Shown: positions 14,083 through 16,279 of the stretch, piece after piece | Layout of the letters: each line of letters starts with the position of its first letter | Numbering within the stretch: the first letter of the stretch is position 1 | Assembly: GCA_020723045.1 (NCBI GenBank) | Contig: DYJQ01000021.1 | Coordinates: 1 to 16,279, forward strand | Origin: Candidatus Micrarchaeum sp. | GTDB taxonomy: Archaea > Micrarchaeota > Micrarchaeia > CAILAH01 | DNA length: 16,279 bases | Reading direction: 5' to 3' | Made by a program: the position numbers and the translations under genes | Notes under the pieces: generated by a model | Told to the model about the DNA's origin: nothing | Database searches by the model: none | Seen by the model: only the letters and a program-made list of their open reading frames with translations

Positions 14083-16279
14083 ATAGGTTTTTTTCAGTCA
14101 TTTTCATACTGTTTCTACTAGGCATAGCCGGGGCAACATTTACCAGCGGCCGTCTTGTATACAACAACGGCACCACTGCAGTGCTCTCATATGACACCGA
14201 CACTGCAAGCTACAAAGACACCTCAGCCGCAAACCCTAATGTATACGCAGAAATATGCGCAAATGATTCAAACGACCTTCTCGGCAACTTTACCGCCCTC
14301 TTTTACCGCTCGGGGTCTGAGAGCGTTGTCATCTCACCCCTTGCCGCAGAAATTACCTCAGTGAATGCCTCAAACTGCTCCATTGTTGATGTTGATATCA
14401 GCCTCTACAAGGGCTATTACCCAGGTATTGTCTCGATAGGCGTTGCCAATACCTCTGTATTCCCCAATAACAACACGGTATTCATTGACCTTACCAGCGA
14501 GACTGGCCTCCTCAGCGGGAGGTATGAGTACACGGCTACCACAAATGCAACGAACACGAGGATACACATAGAAAAAATATACTACTCGGGTACGAACGAG
14601 ATAACCTCTGACAAGCCCTATCTAATCGTTGCACTCTACAACGGCCTAGCGCTCCAGAACACCACAATCATTAACAGAACCGCGGATGCAGTATTCCCGC
14701 CAACGGTGTTTAATGAAGTCCGCGTGAATAACATTTCTGCATCTGTTTATGGATTAGGGGGTGGTGAAGGCGAAGGTGGTGGGAAGAAAGGCAGCCTCGC
14801 ACTCTCGCTTAGCACGAGCGGTTATGCAGGTGATGAGGTTGAATTTACGGTTATCGATTCAGATGATAAGGGGGTGTTAGGAGCGACGGTAACTATATAC
14901 AGAGACTTGGGCGGCTCGCGGGAGAGAGTTGCAACGTGCCGTACAAATTCTGATGGTGTATGTGCCAAGCTCATCACCGAGGCTGGCGACTATGTTGCGG
15001 TTGCCGAGAAGTCTGGCTATTATGATTCCGATGAGGATGAGTTCAGCCTCAGACTGCATAAGATGTCGATTTCTGTTAGCGAGACGTATTATCTGTATAG
15101 GAATGTTACTGTCTCTGCTAAGGATATGGAAATGGGTGTGGCTGTAGAGGATGTAATGCTCGAGTTATACTCGCCATCCGGCGGGAAGCTTGCCTCTTGC
15201 CACACTTCAGTTGATGGCACATGCATGTTTAAGTCTGCATATTTCAGCACCCCCGGTACATACTCACTCTTGGGAACGAAGCAGTACTATGAGAATGGCG
15301 GTGCATCATTTGGCGTTTTGCTATACCCCCTTGATGTGGATTATCCGAGTAGTGTGTATACACGCGAGAGGTTCGATATCTCAGTGTACTCGCTCGGAAA
15401 ACCTGTTGATAAGGCGCGTATATCATTTGAGAATGCATCTTACACAACAGATGAGGACGGCCGGGTGGCAGGTTTAGTATTCAACAGCCCGGGCACGTAC
15501 GGGTTCACTGCAGAAAAGGCAGATTATGAGGTGTATGAGGGCGATATAACAGTGGCTTACCCGCCAATGTCCCCCGTATGGCCGAACGAGACGTATGCAA
15601 AGGAAACGTTCATGATGGCTATTGAATCTCCAGACCCATCCTGCACAAAAGGGGTTACGATAAGCATTAATGGCTATAATTTCACCACATCTGATGATGG
15701 AACTGCCGAGGTTTACATCCCATTAGAGAACAACTACACTGTAACGCTTACTAAGGAGGGTTGTGCACCTTATAAGGAGCTTAAGGAGATTCCTTACAGG
15801 CCTCCAGAACAAAAGTATGAAGTGCCCATCGTGGCAAACATCACCCCGTCTACACTGGTAGAAGATATAGCAGAGACGATAGGGCTGGGCAGCACTGTGA
15901 AGTCGGGTTGCAGTGGTATATATATTGAGGGCATACCCACAGTGTTTTGCGATATTATATGGCTCCTCGTAGTGCTTAGTATGATTGCGAACCTGCTCAT
16001 AGGCGATGACAACTTAAGGAGGCTGACGTTTGGGTTTAGCCCACTCATAATTGCGCTTCTCACAGTGCCTGTGGCCGGTGCGATCGCTGGAGCGATTGCA
16101 TTTGCATTTTCATACAAGTCATGGCTCGATGCACGTGCAACTGAGGCCGCGATGAAGGAGAAAGCAGAGGAAATAGGAATGGAGATAGTGGGCGAGAAGC
16201 CGCCAGAGCAGGGAGGCAGTCCAGGCCAGAAGCCGCGTGCAAAACCTCCGGAACAGGGAGGTCCCACAGGCCCAAGCAC
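14079..16279 (+). CDS. Large membrane-anchored surface protein with Ig-like repeats, cut by the window edge
   Basis: Open from ATG 14079 to the edge without a stop: 733 codons visible. Residues 4-20 are a signal peptide. Residues 50-140 carry the module shared with the previous protein (NP 52-53, C60, YRSG 76-79, C100, SLY 108-110, YP 114-115). A Gly/Glu-rich hinge (227-238) leads to about four Ig- or carboxypeptidase-regulatory-like repeats, each with a DG turn and a GTY- or NYT-type strand. The first two repeats have a C-x7-C pair (287/295 and 374/382). Membrane segments lie at about 622-643 and 656-677 with a short Arg-containing loop between, so both ends should face outward. A charged helix and a tail with two PPEQGG copies follow. 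About seventeen sequons. Likely a cell-surface or stalk-like component; the specific role is unknown. Confidence 0.85.
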   Translation, partial: MNRFFSVIFILFLLGIAGATFTSGRLVYNNGTTAVLSYDTDTASYKDTSAANPNVYAEICANDSNDLLGNFTALFYRSGSESVVISPLAAEITSVNASNCSIVDVDISLYKGYYPGIVSIGVANTSVFPNNNTVFIDLTSETGLLSGRYEYTATTNATNTRIHIEKIYYSGTNEITSDKPYLIVALYNGLALQNTTIINRTADAVFPPTVFNEVRVNNISASVYGLGGGEGEGGGKKGSLALSLSTSGYAGDEVEFTVIDSDDKGVLGATVTIYRDLGGSRERVATCRTNSDGVCAKLITEAGDYVAVAEKSGYYDSDEDEFSLRLHKMSISVSETYYLYRNVTVSAKDMEMGVAVEDVMLELYSPSGGKLASCHTSVDGTCMFKSAYFSTPGTYSLLGTKQYYENGGASFGVLLYPLDVDYPSSVYTRERFDISVYSLGKPVDKARISFENASYTTDEDGRVAGLVFNSPGTYGFTAEKADYEVYEGDITVAYPPMSPVWPNETYAKETFMMAIESPDPSCTKGVTISINGYNFTTSDDGTAEVYIPLENNYTVTLTKEGCAPYKELKEIPYRPPEQKYEVPIVANITPSTLVEDIAETIGLGSTVKSGCSGIYIEGIPTVFCDIIWLLVVLSMIANLLIGDDNLRRLTFGFSPLIIALLTVPVAGAIAGAIAFAFSYKSWLDARATEAAMKEKAEEIGMEIVGEKPPEQGGSPGQKPRAKPPEQGGPTGPS

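Noticed and set aside
15794..16279. 161-codon Pro/Gly-rich open frame on the - strand
   Set aside because: It is the reverse complement of the membrane anchor and PPEQGG tail of the large surface protein. It shows no promoter, ribosome site or independent domain.
1..16279. CRISPR array, insertion sequence or integrated element
   Set aside because: No regularly spaced repeats, transposase, integrase or terminal inverted repeats were seen. The only repeats are the two local duplications listed.

Overview
The window looks like a chromosomal segment of an archaeon, probably of a DPANN-type lineage (order not determined). Several signs agree. Promoters are TATA-box type, and many genes have the box 25-29 bases before the start codon, as in leaderless archaeal transcripts. 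There is a class I lysyl-tRNA synthetase, a geranylgeranyl-diphosphate synthase with the archaeal chain-length residue, and a DUF357 domain. Exported proteins carry many N-glycosylation sequons. The alanyl-tRNA synthetase is an exception: it has a bacterial-type N-terminus, resembles what I remember of CPR/Patescibacteria enzymes, and stops right after the editing domain.

Layout. 14-1789 (-) alaS, divergent from a sequon-rich lipoprotein at 1854-2753 (+). 2796-4531 (-) is a two-gene unit: GGPP synthase, then an FAD/NAD(P)H ferredoxin-reductase-like protein. This unit is divergent from a DUF357-Nudix fusion at 4586-5230 (+). UppP at 5383-6159 (+) is preceded by a decayed copy of its own start region. 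An SPFH/prohibitin-like membrane protein follows at 6279-7184 (+), then a 242-base gap with a terminator and a possible tiny basic ORF, then a flavodoxin-like protein at 7427-7915 (+). On the other strand lie class I LysRS (7922-9451) and a secreted thioredoxin-CcdA fusion (9499-10593). pyrG runs 10667-12316 (+). A 53-base tandem duplication of its 3' end leads into two translationally coupled surface-protein genes: 12418-14082, and 14079 to beyond the right edge.

Themes. The genes mix translation (AlaRS, LysRS), nucleotide synthesis (PyrG), isoprenoid and lipid-carrier metabolism (GGPPS, UppP, possibly the Nudix protein), thiol and flavin redox (Trx-CcdA, FNR-like, flavodoxin) and the cell surface. 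A plausible but unproven link is that UppP recycles a polyprenyl carrier used to glycosylate the sequon-rich surface proteins, while Trx-CcdA looks after their disulfides.

The most unusual points are: the short bacterial-type AlaRS; single near-palindromic TATA boxes that seem to serve both genes of a divergent pair; two independent local duplications of gene ends; the DUF357-Nudix fusion; and an ungapped N-terminal module shared by the two adjacent, otherwise different, surface proteins. I found no tRNA, rRNA, CRISPR array or insertion sequence. No stretch longer than 300 bases lacks a gene.
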